Positions 11,436 through 22,863 of a stretch of 64,000 nt of DNA are shown here, piece by piece. The notes under the pieces are model-generated. The model made no database searches. It had not been told where the DNA came from and saw only the letters and a list, made by a program, of their open reading frames with translations. Position 1 is the stretch's first letter; each line of letters opens with the position of its first letter. Source of the stretch: Melastoma dodecandrum (Eukaryota; Streptophyta; Magnoliopsida; Myrtales; Melastomataceae); the NCBI GenBank assembly GCA_029817715.1, contig JARUPY010000290.1:62001-126000 (forward strand), given 5' to 3'. The position numbers and the translations under genes are program-made.

Positions 11436-11660
11436 CTTCTGGGCATCCGCAGTTCTCAGCTTACTGGGACATTCAAATGATCTATGTCCAGGTCGCTTGT
11501 ACTGCCAGAAATGGATTTCGTTCCAGAAATGGAACCAGTATCACTATGTTCACTTTCTCTCTTGATAGGATTAGGACATACCTTCTTGGAGTGTCCCTCC
11601 TGCTTGGATCTCCAGTAGATCTTCTTCTTTGCTGCGGGATCCATCTGCAAGTTCTCTAGA
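11436..11660 (-). pseudogene. Two degenerate zinc-knuckle-like motifs between pol and the inclusion-like region
   Basis: In two minus-strand frames the peptides YWRSKQEGHSKKVC and FWQYKRPGHRSFEC appear within about 170 bases. Both keep the CX2CX4HX4C spacing, but the first two Cys positions are Tyr/Ser and Phe/Tyr. They look like paired CCHC knuckles that decayed, or diverged versions. Confidence 0.4.
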
Positions 11661-13986
11661 GAGAGAGTCAGCTATTATGTTTTTCTCTGAAGAGATATAC
11701 TCAACATCAAATTTATAATAGCTAAACCATTCTTTTAACCTCAAAAGCCTAGTCTGCCTAGCCTCCTTGAGGTTCACATAAACCTTTTTACATAGGTCGA
11801 GTCAGAGCGCACTAAGAATTTCAAAAAGATGTAAAATGTTTTTATTCCATTTTTTAAAGCCAATACCTCTTTTTCATGTATCGGGTATCGGAGTTCGTAC
11901 CCCTTAAAACTACCCGACCAATACTTACAAACGGGTTCCGGTTTTCTTCCTTTAATTTTAAGGACAGCACCCCAAAAATCGTTTGAAGCATCAATCTCCA
12001 GAACTAACTCATCCTTGTCAGATGGTAAAGAGAGTTGCGGTAAATTTTTCACCTTTCTCTTAATTCTCTGTATAGCATGACTGTCCTCATCTTCCCATAT
12101 CCAAGGATTTACCGAAGAGGTTTTCTTCGAAATCCTACCAGATCTTGGGAAAGATCTTTCACAAACTTTCTTGCATAGTTAACAAATCCACAAAATCTTT
12201 GGACTTATTTTCTATCCTCAAGTCTGTCAGGAAAATCAACAATTTTCTCGGTAATATGGCTTTGCAATTTAATTTTTCCTTGCTCAATCTCCATGCCTAG
12301 AAAATTAACCGACTCCTTAAACCATTCTATCTTCCTTTCCGATAGAATCATACCTTCCTGTCAGAAGACATCAGTCACCTTATCAAGGTGCCTTATGTGG
12401 TCGTCTTCAGTCTGACTGTAGACTAGGACATCGTCAATATAGACCGCACAAAATTTTCAGACTTGCTTGAAAGCATTATCCATTTTGCGCTGAAATACGC
12501 CTTGAGCATTTTTCAGGCAAAACGGCATCACCAGCCATTTAAACATTCCTTGTGGAGCATTGAAGGCAGTTAGAGGAACCGACTCTTCCTCCATCTTGAC
12601 TTGCCAGTATCCACTTTTCAAGTCAAACTTAGAGAAGAATTTTGGTTGGCTCAAACTAACTCTATTAATTAAATCTCCCGCAGTGGGAATCTTATAGCCA
12701 TCGTCCTTTGTAGCTTTGTTGAGCTGACGGTAGTCTATACCCATTCGTGCTTTACCTCGCACCTGCTCGGCATGATTAATTACCATAAAGGCAGGCTAGA
12801 TTGCGAACTGTAACTGTCCCTAATCAAGCCTTTTCCAAGCAACTCAGGAATTTGTTTGTCAAACTCCTCAACCATCTCAGCCGTATACGTGATGTTTCTA
12901 GCTCTTATAATGGTTCCGGGATCCTTTAATACGAGTCTAGCCTTTAGGCTATTCCGAGTCCACAATTTCAATGGATCTTCGCTGAAATTGTCAGCAAGTT
13001 TTACCAGGAACTTATCCCATTTTGTCCTTGTTAACTGTACTGCCCTACACACCTCTTGTTTTGGAAACAAGTCGTCATACCAGTTAGAATTTCTGGTATT
13101 CGTTGGAGAAAACAGAGTTTGTTCCCATGAGTCGTTCTCATCCAACCGTAAAACTTTATTGCCCTGCACACTTCTTGTTTTGGAAACAAGTGGTCATACC
13201 AGTTAGAACTCATGGTATTCGTCGGAGAAAACAGGGTTTGTTCCCATGAATCGTTCTCATCCAACTATATATCACCACGCTGAGCTCGCACTCTGAAAGC
13301 TCTTTCACATGGCGAAATACCACAGTACTCTGTCCGTTTTATCGGATAGAACCCAAATTTTAATCTTAACTTAGGTTCTTGGAGAATACTGATTTTTACA
13401 CCACCTATGGTCACATTATGGAAATCCTGCACAAAAGGTAGGTTTTCCTTTTGCCCCTTTAGAAAGGCATTATCAATTATGATGTCTGCCTCTAATAAAG
13501 GATGGGCCAGGATCTCTTTTATGATGAACTGTTGTCCACCAATAAAGACAGGCACACATTATTAGCCTGATGGCTGACTATTGTCGCCATTCCATCTACA
13601 TTTACCATATGGATGGACTTCTGTAGTGGTTTCCACCACTCATCTGGTAGAGCATTAAGTCTAGCACAAGTTATGCTACACCTAGTGTCTATCAAAGTAT
13701 CCAAAGAATATTCATAGTATCCAGGAAACTTGAAAGTTAGAGCAACATATGTGCTCAGGTCCTCCTTTCTAATACTAAACCCAATATTCTTAGGTACTTC
13801 CTGGGATGGTTCTATCATCCTCCAGATTTCGTCTATTGGTATAGACCTCTGCTCGGCTATTTGCTCAATAACCTTACAGACTTCAGGAATACTGGATAAA
13901 GAGTTATCCGGATAGGTAACTCTCATCATCCGTATTGATTCCTCTCTCGTTTGGTGTACTGGATCCTCATAGACTGGTAGTGACAT
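11571..13986 (-). pseudogene. Pararetroviral pol: protease, reverse transcriptase, RNase H (broken)
   Basis: In order on the minus strand: an aspartic protease with IDTRCS near 13673-13690 (family DTGAS/DTGCS, so the Gly is Arg), followed by a second protease segment to 13265. The RT has DYRQLNKAT, FSKFDLKSGYWQVKM and LTAFNAPQGMFKWLVMPF (12457-12786), and the catalytic YIDD box at about 12430-12441. RNase H has LVLEIDASNDFWGAVL and a C-terminal IIADSLSRE (11571-12052). The frame is broken by a 119-bp duplication between protease and RT, by stops just after the YIDD box, and between RNase H segments. No integrase is present, as expected for a pararetrovirus. Confidence 0.85.
13041..13264 (-). 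repeat. 119-bp tandem duplication inside pararetroviral pol
   Basis: The segment from about 13041 to 13159 is repeated at an offset of 119 bases (13160 onward) with a handful of mismatches. Because 119 is not a multiple of three, the event itself shifts the reading frame between protease and RT. Confidence 0.85.
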
Positions 13987-15015
13987 CTATCTATATCCCA
14001 CGATTCTACCATATGTTGAGACGGGGTTCTCGAATCTGTAGACCTTCGAGACATTTCTTCTATTAGTGGTAGAGCAGACGCTTCTGCCGGTCGGGACACA
14101 ATTATGTCATTTCCCACATCACTAGCTCTAGAAGAAACTTCAGAGAGCGTATGAGTTCTTGGCTCTCTCAGGAGTGGCATCCTCACAGGCAGATGCCTAT
14201 CAGCTCTAAAACTTTCTCTAGCCGGTTCACCCAACATTAAAGTAATCTCGTTACCTCTTTGTCGGATATTAGCCGCATTAATAGGTCTAGAGCTACTACC
14301 AGGCTCAGTCATAACCCAATTTCTTGGCCAGGTTAACTCTAATGGGTTTACCTCTCGCCTATGAAATTGTTGGTAGTTATTATGACCTTCCTCGAACAAC
14401 TCAGTGAGTCTTGAGATGTTCCTCACACTAGGACTAGTAGTATTTACCAATCGATAAATTACTCTAGTGTGATACGCCAAAAACTTGACCTGGGAATTCA
14501 TTCTATCCATATTCATTGATTTGATCCTTAAGGTCAATGAATTTCCTAAACAACGGTCGTTCAGGGCCATCATGAAATTTGGATGGACCTGGAACCATAC
14601 AGGCCCATGTACAAGGTTGGCCTGTATACCTGATATCAGCTGATCTCTAAACTCTCGCCATCATTTATCGATTACAGCTGCTACCACAGGACTATCCGTT
14701 GGAAGATGGAATAGCGGAATTAGTCCTACCTGGATTAACCCGATGTGTATATACACCTCTCGCACGTTGCATGGTTTCCCTAATGCGTTGTACGTTGAGT
14801 AATGGGATATCCAAAGTCTCAAGTTCCGTGCTTGTAACTTGAGTCGTTGCTTCTGTTTGTGAGATGTTTATTATATATCTAAAATTAAATCTTGAAACAT
14901 TATAAACCTCTCTCACATTAACATTAGGCAATCTCCATTCCAGTACCGACTGAGATGGATCTTCGTACTGGTGAGATTCCTCCGGTACCTGATTTGTTGA
15001 TTCCAACGGAACCAA
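13926..15015 (-). pseudogene. Movement protein region of the pararetrovirus (broken)
   Basis: Two minus-strand frames (15015-14692 and 14573-13926) make up this region. The connecting DNA encodes QANLVHGPVWFQVHPNF followed by MMALNDRCLGNSLTLRIK, the G-P-V-W/Y-F...P-N-F...L-x-D block known from caulimovirid movement proteins of the 30K superfamily. These open plasmodesmata for cell-to-cell spread. A stop codon (14661-14663) lies in this frame just upstream of the block and a further break lies before it. Confidence 0.7.
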
Positions 15016-15033
15016 CTCATCACCATCTCCATT

Positions 15034-16814
15034 CTACTCTGCTCTCACCATGAACAAATGCATTTTCCAGAGATCAGAATCTTCTTCTGAGTCTGTATCG
15101 TAATTTGATACAACCTCATATATAGATTCTACTTCCGAGTCAATATCGGAAATATCCTGCTCATCTATTGGTTCATAGGCTAGGATTTCTTCCTTATGAC
15201 TCCTGTAATCCAGAAATAACATACGGAGTCTTTCTCTCATTTGGTTCTTCTGAGGACAAGTATCTGCTTTGTGGGCTTTTAATCCACAAAACCAGCAACA
15301 ATTGGAATTGCTCAACGGTTTCCCTTTTAGACACTTAGGTTCTCTGCCATGCTTACGCTTAAAGGCTTCGATCCTATCTTTGTCCTTAAGTTTAGTTCGT
15401 ATCCTTACAAACCTCCTTGGTTTGTAAGCAGGACCCCATCTCGATGTTTTCTGGATGTCTCTCTTTGGCCAAACTTTCCTTTTGTTGTATCCAACAAATT
15501 TCTTCTTCTTAGGAAAGTTTCTTGTTTTCACATACTCTGTTTGAGTATCACATCCATACCTTCCAAGTACATACTCAATCTGCGAACAACAGCTCTTGTT
15601 TAGGTATGGCAGCTTCTTAGCTGCCTCCTTAACCTAAAGCTCAGTACATGCATTCGCATTGCGTACTTAACCGCCTGAATTTTTCCTTCGAGTCCAGAGA
15701 CAATCTTTTCCTCACTCAGAAGTAATTCGTAGGCCTTTTGCACAACTTCCGGCCAGGGTTCTGGAAGTTTTGCAAAAAAGGTTCCCAATATGAACTGTTA
15801 CGAAACTACGTCCAGATTGTAATAATACTTCTGGAATTCACATACGTAGTTATCAAACCAGCACATATCACAGATCTGTAGTTTAACTAGAGCGGTCAAA
15901 GATTTCTCTTTTTCCACAGTTTCAGTGGATAACGAAAAACCACAAAACTCCCGTTTTAATGCATCAGCAATGATTGCTAACACACCATTAACGGTTAGCG
16001 CATGATCTATCTTTTCTTTGATGTCAGTATGAGCCACCAAAGATTTCCAGTATTTCTGCGCCGTTTCCATGAGGGCTGCAACACATAATTCATAAACTGA
16101 TCCAGGGGATAATATCCTAGCCGATGCAGTCATTCGAATTAGTGATAACCACTCATCTATCTTTTCAGATACATGCTTTTCACAATCTATGTCCAGAAAA
16201 GCACCAGGGGTAATTATTGGCTTCAATACATTATCCCTTGGAACAAACTCTTGTTTAGTTCTATGAGGATAATCGGGCCGATAAATTTCCCTCTTCGCAG
16301 TTACCAATTCATTAAACGTTCGATTGTCTAAATGAACTGGAATGTCCTCTGCCAGGCCTAAGGCTTTCCTTAGATCCTTTGCCAATTCTCCACTCTGAGA
16401 ATTCAAATTTGCATTTCGCTTTTGTGAGTCTAAAATGTAAGGAGCCACTGACTCCTTGTACATCTCATCCACACTTTTGCCTTGATTCTGTTTGGAATTT
16501 CTTCCTCCCAGATTCAATATTTCGACTGGTTTTCCCGTAGTACTTTCCAGTCCAGAAGTCGTCTCGGCTTCAGGCCTTTTTAAACCTCTTTCTCTTTCCA
16601 GTGCGTCTAGCATGTTATTTACTATAGAGCCTACTTCCTTTGCCATTTGGTTTCGGCTTTCTAGAGTTTCTATACTCCCCTGAATTATTAGCTGAGTTAA
16701 AATATCATTTATACTCTTGCTAATTCCAAAAGGGGACAGCCTAGACTCTGGAACGAACTCCAACCGTGACGGAGTTCCAGAAGGATTTCCTGAAGATTTT
16801 CCTTCTCCAGCCAT
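15034..16814 (-). pseudogene. Coat protein region with CCHC knuckle (broken)
   Basis: Starting at the ATG at 16814, the minus strand encodes about 340 residues that include a capsid-like helical part, then LFAKLPEPWPEVVQKAY after a frame change near 15790. A basic stretch follows, with the zinc knuckle CWFCGLKAHKADTCP (CX2CX4HX4C, about 15255-15300) and an acidic Ser/Glu/Asp-rich tail. This order (capsid, basic region, CCHC knuckle, acidic C-terminus) is that of caulimovirid coat proteins, which package the genome. At least two frame breaks are present. Confidence 0.75.
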
Positions 16815-16860
16815 CTCAAGGACTTATTTGAAAGTTTTTCAAAATTTTTGGGCTAAATTA

Positions 16861-17113
16861 AGGTAATAGAAAAAGTCAAAAAAGGAGGGGCGGTAAAATG
16901 GGAATTTTAGAACTCAGTAGCCTAAAGGACAATTTTTTATTTTCCAAGAGTAAATTAGAACTATCCTCGACAACCACACACGGAAAAGGTAGCCCCCAGT
17001 CATTAATCTGGGCTTAGTCAAATCAAGGAATAAAAAAATGATTTAAATGATAAGAAAAGGTACTTATATTTGACAAAAATTATAACCTAATGAAATAACC
17101 AAAAGGGACTCAC
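16861..17113 (-). other. Intron of the J-domain gene next to the viral insertion
   Basis: Non-coding AT-rich DNA lies between the exon donor (GTGAGT on the minus strand, 17108-17113) and the first viral ORF. The exact host/virus junction is somewhere in 16815-17113 and cannot be fixed without an empty-site relative. Confidence 0.45.
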
Positions 17114-17790
17114 GCATTCCTTGTCCAGCCTCATCATTATTGCCATCTAGTTCAAGAAATCCCCCATCCCTTGCAAATCATCATCACAATCTAATTAATA
17201 ATAGGCTTCATCAGTTCTGGTTGAAGCGTAAAATTTTTCAGGGAAACCAGGCGCGTAGAGGGGAAGACGGCAATAGATGAATTTTTTTTTTTCTATCAAG
17301 TCTCTTACCTTCTGGTCGTCCTCATCATCGTAGTCGCTGTCATGAGCTCCGACGTCACACATGAACGTGTTGTTCGCATCCGACAGCACTGCAAATGCCA
17401 GAAACGAACAACGCATCATCCCCCGGAACAACCCCAATCAGTTGGATGGGGACATTTACATAGGCGAGCAAATGGGGAGGGAGCGTCCTCACCAGCGTAG
17501 GCGTGCTGGATGGCCTGGAACTTCTTCTTCGGCTCCTCGACTGTATTTGAATTCCCCGTGGCCGAGAGCACCTATCCGGGTGCCATCTCTACAATCCCAT
17601 CCCATAAATTTTAAGAAAGAAGATGGCCTTATCCGGGTTTAAATTTCTCCACAGTGGGAAGAATTCAGGATTGGAGAGAATTTTGGGTATTTATTTATTT
17701 TAAAAAAACTAACCAGGGCGAGTTTCTTGTAAGCATCCCTGAGCTCCGAAGCAGAGCATTCCCAATTCCGTGAAGGAATTGGGCGTCTGG
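17114..17790 (-). pseudogene. 5' exons of the interrupted J-domain (DnaJ) gene
   Basis: Minus-strand exons with GT-AG borders are recognisable at about 17714-17790 (NWECSASELRDAYKKLAL), 17493-17586 (WHPDR, then EEPKKKFQAIQHAYA), 17309-17388 (VLSDANNTFMCDVG with DSDYDDEDDQ) and 17114-17190 (DDDLQGMGDFLN, then MAIMM). They make a J domain with its HPD motif (near 17574-17582) and the acidic linker of small plant J proteins. These activate the ATPase of Hsp70 partners. The HPD exon is frameshifted and a TAG stop follows GDFLN. The N-terminal start is not found. The last exon lies 9 kb away at 7831-8178, beyond the pararetrovirus. Confidence 0.75.
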
Positions 17791-18149
17791 ATGTGAGTCG
17801 GCAGGGGCAGAGACGAAGAGAATGCTGCTCGCTGTGTTTTCGAAAGGGAAGAAGAAGGAATTGGTGGCAGCTCTAGAGAAGAAAGAAGGCTCCAGAAACA
17901 AAGCGCATTTACGTAAGTTGGACTCCTGTTTCACAAATCACATGGTGCGGCCAGCATCTCAATCAACATGGGAAAGTGTGAATGGTGGTCCTGTAATAAA
18001 GAGATTTCAGCTGATTGGTCTGAAGATGAGAGCGTATTTCTACCAATTGGATTTGAGGGAAGGGGGAGCACAAGGTGACAAGACCTCCTTTTTTTATGAT
18101 AAGGTCAGGTTCCCAAAATTTAGCTTCTTAAGGTTTTGTCCTTTCGTCC
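17791..18149. other. Flank of the J-domain relic
   Basis: A plus-strand frame from 17822 (MLLAVFSKGKKKELV) overlaps the J-domain relic in antisense and resembles nothing I know. No other feature is supported. Confidence 0.3.
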
Positions 18150-19019
18150 CCCTCGACTAGGGATGAGCATATGTTTCGAGTAAAATCGGGAATATGTCGG
18201 AACCGATATCATAGGATCGGTATCAGGTTCTCGAATAGATTAGGTAGGTTCTAGGTTCTAAATTTTATAAAACCGGCGGTACCAAGTACGGTTCCAGATT
18301 CTCCCCCCGGAACTAACTCGGAGAACTTGGAACCTAACCTAAATTTTACCCAACACAACGCAATAACCTACCCTAAATCTTACCAAACCCAATAACCTAA
18401 CTTAAACTTTACCCTACCCCAAACAATTGTCCCGGTTACTTACCTTTATGTTCTCAGTCTCTCCCCCCTCTTCACAACAACGCCTTCATTAAACGGTTCC
18501 AGGGGTTACGTTTCTTACGGTAAGTCAGCTCCTAATCTGCTTTTTCCCTTCTTCCCCGCCTTGCCTTGTCAATTTTTATTTACAATTCTTTCTGGGTTAT
18601 GATTTTTTGGAGGATTTTAGGGATGGGTTACGTTGATTGAGCCGTGGGTGATGGGAATATTTTCTTAAAAGTTCTTTTTGTCTGAACATAGCAGGTCAGG
18701 GGTGATTCTGTAGGGTTTGGATTTTGATTTTGATGTAATTTGAGGCTTTGGTGCTCTGGATAATCTGTTTGGGTGTCTTAATCAGAATCGAAACACGAAC
18801 CGCTCATAGGGCAACGCTGTAGACCGAACCAGAATTGAAACTCAGAGGGCGACGCCGCTAACGGAACCGAAACAAAACCGGAACCTGTACCAGAACCGGT
18901 AAGGTAGGTTCTTGGGTGGGTCTAGGTTCTAAAAATTAAGAACCGGACATTATATGGTAGGTTCTAGGTTCCACGTCCGGAACCTGGAAACCTGGAACCT
19001 GCTCACCCCTACCCTCGAC
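18150..19019. mobile_element. Non-autonomous hAT element with 8-bp target duplication
   Basis: The element at 18158-19011 (854 bp) starts TAGGGATGAGCA and ends TGCTCACCCCTA, which are imperfect inverted termini with one mismatch in twelve. Both sides are flanked by CCCTCGAC (18150-18157 and 19012-19019), a perfect 8-bp duplication as made by hAT transposases. Subterminal DNA is full of AACCTA/GGTTCTAGGTTC motifs. There is no transposase frame. Confidence 0.88.
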
Positions 19020-19363
19020 TCAAAGGAAAAGCCTCGAATAAAATTATTTATTTGAACTCTGAAACTTCTATTCCAGCCAACCATCATATTTAATAAAAAA
19101 AAATTGAACATTGTACCCAAATGACGAGATCCTAAGCCAACTGCCTCATTTCATGTCCCCCTTCCACGCCTTAAAAAAAAACGGTAAAAAGATTGCTTCT
19201 AATATTTAAAAAAAAATAGAAAAAAAAAGTTTTAGTCTTTTTAAAAAAATCTTAAAACTAAATTATAAAAATTTACTTCCTTTCCTATTAGTGTTTATTT
19301 TTATTCTACAAGAATTTTGAATTTAAAAGGAACCATTTTCCATAAACCAAACAATATATATAT

Positions 19364-19398
<35 letters not shown>

Positions 19399-20340
19399 TA
19401 CTGTTTTTAGTTTGTTTAGGAGGATGTCACTTAAACCGGTAAAAAATGACAAAACACTAAAATAATGAAAAGATAATTAACCTTGATACTTAGTAATTCT
19501 ATCTTAGTTAAAGTGAGTTATTTGTACATAAAAGTAGAAATAAATAATTTTGATATGATACTTTAAAGGTGCTATAAGTATCTAATCTTGAAAGAGCTAA
19601 AAAGCTGAAAACTGAGTGTATCTGGGGGTGGGTTTAACCTGTTTTCCAGATCGAATCATTCATTAAAATCATGGCATTATTATTATTATTGTTATTAATT
19701 GGCAGCAGATGTTGTTTATGTGAATGTCAACCAAAAGGAAATTTTTTTTTTTGGGAGGTAGAATACCAAGAATTCCTTTAAAAAAGGTGGGATGATGGCG
19801 ACTCAATCGCATAAACTTATGATCATCATGCCGGCCGTTGTGGTTCAGTCTATACAAAGATTATTTGTGTCCGTAGATTGTGGTGCTCGTTTGAATAAAT
19901 ATATAATTGCGGATAAAACAGAACTCATTCCATAACAAATGAAATTCAGTCGACAAGAAATAAAATTCAGTCGTCGACGAAGAAAATCAGATTCAGTTGG
20001 CAGAAGATTTAATCGATAGATAGGATCTACACACATTATCATCAATGAAGTTGAAGATTCGAAGAATAACCTCCGATCGAGATATCTATAAATAGGATTT
20101 TTTCTTAGTTTTGGGTAAAAAACTTTTAGTAAATCTGGTAATGTTGTAATCTGTCTAGCAATGAAATTGGCGGCATGTTGCTTTTCCTTATTTATGGTAA
20201 ACATATTTCCTTTTGTCCAAATTGTCAAATACATACAGAAATTAGTAACATTTTTTGATATTTCATGTACTTACAAAAATACAATCATACAACATGAATT
20301 TTAGATATTAAATTATGTTTATCCTCTGCTAGCCGCAGGC
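19020..20340. other. AT-rich non-coding DNA with a TA microsatellite
   Basis: No gene is supported. Poly-A runs occur at 19080-19230 and an interrupted (TA)n tract at about 19353-19398. Short reading frames on the minus strand at 19669-20234 show no known motif. Confidence 0.5.
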
Positions 20341-20394
20341 ACTAAGGGAGGAATATGCGGCATCAACATGGCGACTAACCCCTTTCACCGACCC

Positions 20395-20775
20395 CATTCA
20401 CTCATTCGTCTTCACTGGTCTTTTACAGAGAAAATTTTTTTTTGAAAAATTAGGACTAACTCTAATTGTTCCTTACTCCTCCCCCGCACCCATTTTGCCC
20501 GCACCTCGCCCCCTGCACTCATTCTTCCTGTACTATTCCCCTCTCACCCGTTCGTCTAGAAAGCAAACCATCTGCCTGCATCTCTCCCCCCGCATCCGTT
20601 CTACCCGCACTCCTCCCCCAACACCCATTCATTCAGAAAGAGATCCAACTGCTTGCACCCCTCCCCTTGCTCCCATTCTGCCTAAACTCCTTCACCGTAC
20701 TCATTTTGCCCATACTCCTCCCCCAACACAAATTCGACCACCTACATGTACTCCTCTTCGTTTAAACAAAAGGCA
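20395..20775 (+). repeat. Left terminal inverted repeat of the MULE
   Basis: The repeat begins around CATTCACTCATTCGTCTTCA and continues into a C-rich stretch with repeated CTCCCCC and GCACCC words. The partner is at 35110-35412 in reverse orientation. The outer boundary could lie somewhat further out. Confidence 0.6.
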
Positions 20776-20899
20776 TGTCCCTCTTGACTCTAATCACACA
20801 ATAGTTGTTGTGGATGTAGTTGTTTGAGGATGGGCTGAATCCGAATTGTTTGAATTTGTGCTACAAGGATGAAGTTTGTGGTACCCTAATATTTCATGT

Positions 20900-22105
20900 C
20901 AGTGGTAGATTGTATTTTATTGGATGAGTAAGATAAATTGGTGGTAAAAAAATAGTTTTGACGATGTGAATGTAGATAAGATATAGTATTTTACTATCTT
21001 AAACTTGGTTAGAGAATCTGGATATGATCCCACTTGAATGTGGTGCATAACACCTTGTTTTAGCCTAGCTAAAAGTCTAAAAGAAATTAGAACTAATGTT
21101 GAAGTTAGCAAATTGGTTGCACAACTACTGGAATCAAAATATGTGGATGTATACATAGAGGGAGAAGAAAGAAACGAGAGTGACCTTCAAAACATGAGGA
21201 AGAGGAAGAGGGGGTTCAATTTGTTCGGGATCATGCTAATAATAACGTGGATGAAGAGTGGTTAGGAGTTGTGATATGTAGTGAATATTAAAATTCAGAG
21301 GCTGAGTTGGCGGCGAATGTTGATAATGTGGATGAAAAGTTGGTAAAACCGCTAGGAGAACAACTCACGATGTAAAATCTTGATTGTGACCATAGGAATC
21401 TGAATTTCAAGGTTGGATTGAGTTTTGACAACTTAGAACAATTCAAAGAGGTTGTCCAAGGTTATGTTGTACTTAACGGGGTTAAGTAGATATGAAGAGG
21501 ATGAAGGTTGTTTGTGTTGATGGATATTTGTGGCGTGTATATGCTAGGTGGATGTTAAGTCCATGAATTGACTCATAAGTGTACTCGTTCTATGAAAAAT
21601 AGACAAACAACAATGAAATGACTTGCCCATGAGTTCATTAAAAGAATAGGCCGAATGATTCAATGAAAGCAGGGGATGTCTTTGTTGACTTGATGGATAG
21701 GTTAGCTCTCGAGGTGAACAAATTATAGTTTTATCGCACAAAATGCCATGCTCAAAAGATTCTCAATAGCACAGTAGAGGAATACCACAAGAACGTTAGA
21801 CCATATAATAATTGTCCAAATGGAATCTCAAGTTGGTTCTAGAATTCACACCAAGTTAAACCCTGTTCAACGGTGTGCAATGAAGGGATTCCATCTTGGT
21901 TGTAGAAATGTGTTTCATTTTGATGGGACATTCTTGAAAGGCAAGGCCGGTGGTATTTGTTATATTCGATTGGAAGGAATGGAAACAACCACACGTTTCC
22001 CATAGCTTGGGCTGGAAGGAGAGAATACAATTTTATGGATGTGGTTCCTATCTTTATTTTGATGACTTAAAAATCAATGATAGACGTGTGTGACCTTTCA
22101 TAAGT
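20900..22105 (+). pseudogene. MULE transposase, N-terminal half (broken)
   Basis: The plus strand carries, in broken frames: SLKEIRTNVEVSKLVAQ; HKCTRSMKNRQTTMK with LAHEFIKRIGRMI; KLNPVQRCAMKGFHLGCRN followed by HFDGTFLKGKAGG; and NNHTFPIAWA followed by DDLKIND. These are the familiar order of MuDR/MURA transposase blocks, including the catalytic-Asp D-G-x-F-L-K-G box. Several stops are present. The frame stops matching at about 22105, exactly where a LTR begins. Confidence 0.75.
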
Positions 22106-22861
22106 TGATGCGAGATGCATGGGCTTGAGCAACAAGGGTGGTGTTGGTGTCGCCTCGCTTACGACGACCGGGCGACAAGTTGAACTCACGCTGCTGGAGT
22201 GGTCGGATCAAGCGACAGACGAAGGGGCAAAGTCAGGCGACACTGTCAGGCGAAAGAGGCTGAGGCGATGAGGAACCCAAGAGGCGGTTACGATCTGACA
22301 GTTCAGGTCTGACAAATTGCAGCCCAAACGTCGTGCCTGCTCCACTACCCTGCCCCATTATCTTTTCAGATCTTGTCGGAGGAAATATTATATTTTCCTT
22401 CCTTATCTTTTGATTTTATTTCCGTATCTTTTATTTCATTTCATTGTATTTTCTTTCCTTTGGGGTGGCCTATATAAGCCATGTCTTGTAACCCTAGAGG
22501 ACAGCTTATCTTGAATTCAGACTTTGAACCCAGAAACTCTTTGAGTCTCTTTTTCTCTTGTCACTCGGTAGATTCCGTGTGTGGCGAGATTATCGGAGCA
22601 TTCATTACACTGGTGGTGTGTAGCTGTATCCGGTCGTGGTGTCGTTCAACCCCGAGTCCAAATACGGTGGTGCTGTTGCTGTATCCGTACGAAGTCCGGG
22701 CAGGACACGTACATTCTTCGGTGGTGACTTAGCTTATATCTGGAGGTTGGCGAGTCGTTATCCTTTACTTTCCAGTTTATCACCCTCACCTGTCACCGTT
22801 CGCCATCTTGGTTCGTTTGTGACGTCGAGCAACCGAACCGACCCACCCCATCCCCGCATCA
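22106..22861 (+). repeat. 5' LTR of the Ty3-type element
   Basis: The termini TGATGCG and CGCATCA form a perfect 7-bp inverted repeat. A TATA-like CTATATAAGCC is at 22470-22480 and the primer site starts two bases beyond the end. The LTR interrupts the MULE transposase. Confidence 0.85.
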
Positions 22862-22863
22862 GT

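Larger units (their letters stand above)
8185..16860 (-). mobile_element. Endogenous caulimovirid (pararetrovirus) insertion, degenerate
   Basis: On the minus strand this stretch reads coat protein with CCHC knuckle, movement protein, aspartic protease, reverse transcriptase, RNase H, a lysine-rich inclusion/transactivator-like region, then a TATA-containing intergenic region and a Met-tRNA primer site. There are no LTRs and no integrase, which separates it from LTR retrotransposons. Total length of about 8.5 kb fits one circular genome. The coat-before-movement order is that of the Cavemovirus/Solendovirus side of the family rather than florendovirus, petuvirus or badnavirus. Every ORF has stops or frameshifts, including an in-frame stop in the movement region, a 119-bp duplication in pol and breaks in RT/RNase H. 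The copy is therefore a fossil with no intact polyprotein. Outer boundaries are approximate. Confidence 0.85.

Noticed and set aside
17822..18160. Plus-strand ORF starting MLLAVFSKGKKKELV as a new gene
   Set aside because: It overlaps the J-domain relic in antisense and shows no known motif.
19353..19398. TA-rich tract as a regulatory or origin element
   Set aside because: It is a simple TA microsatellite with no associated features.
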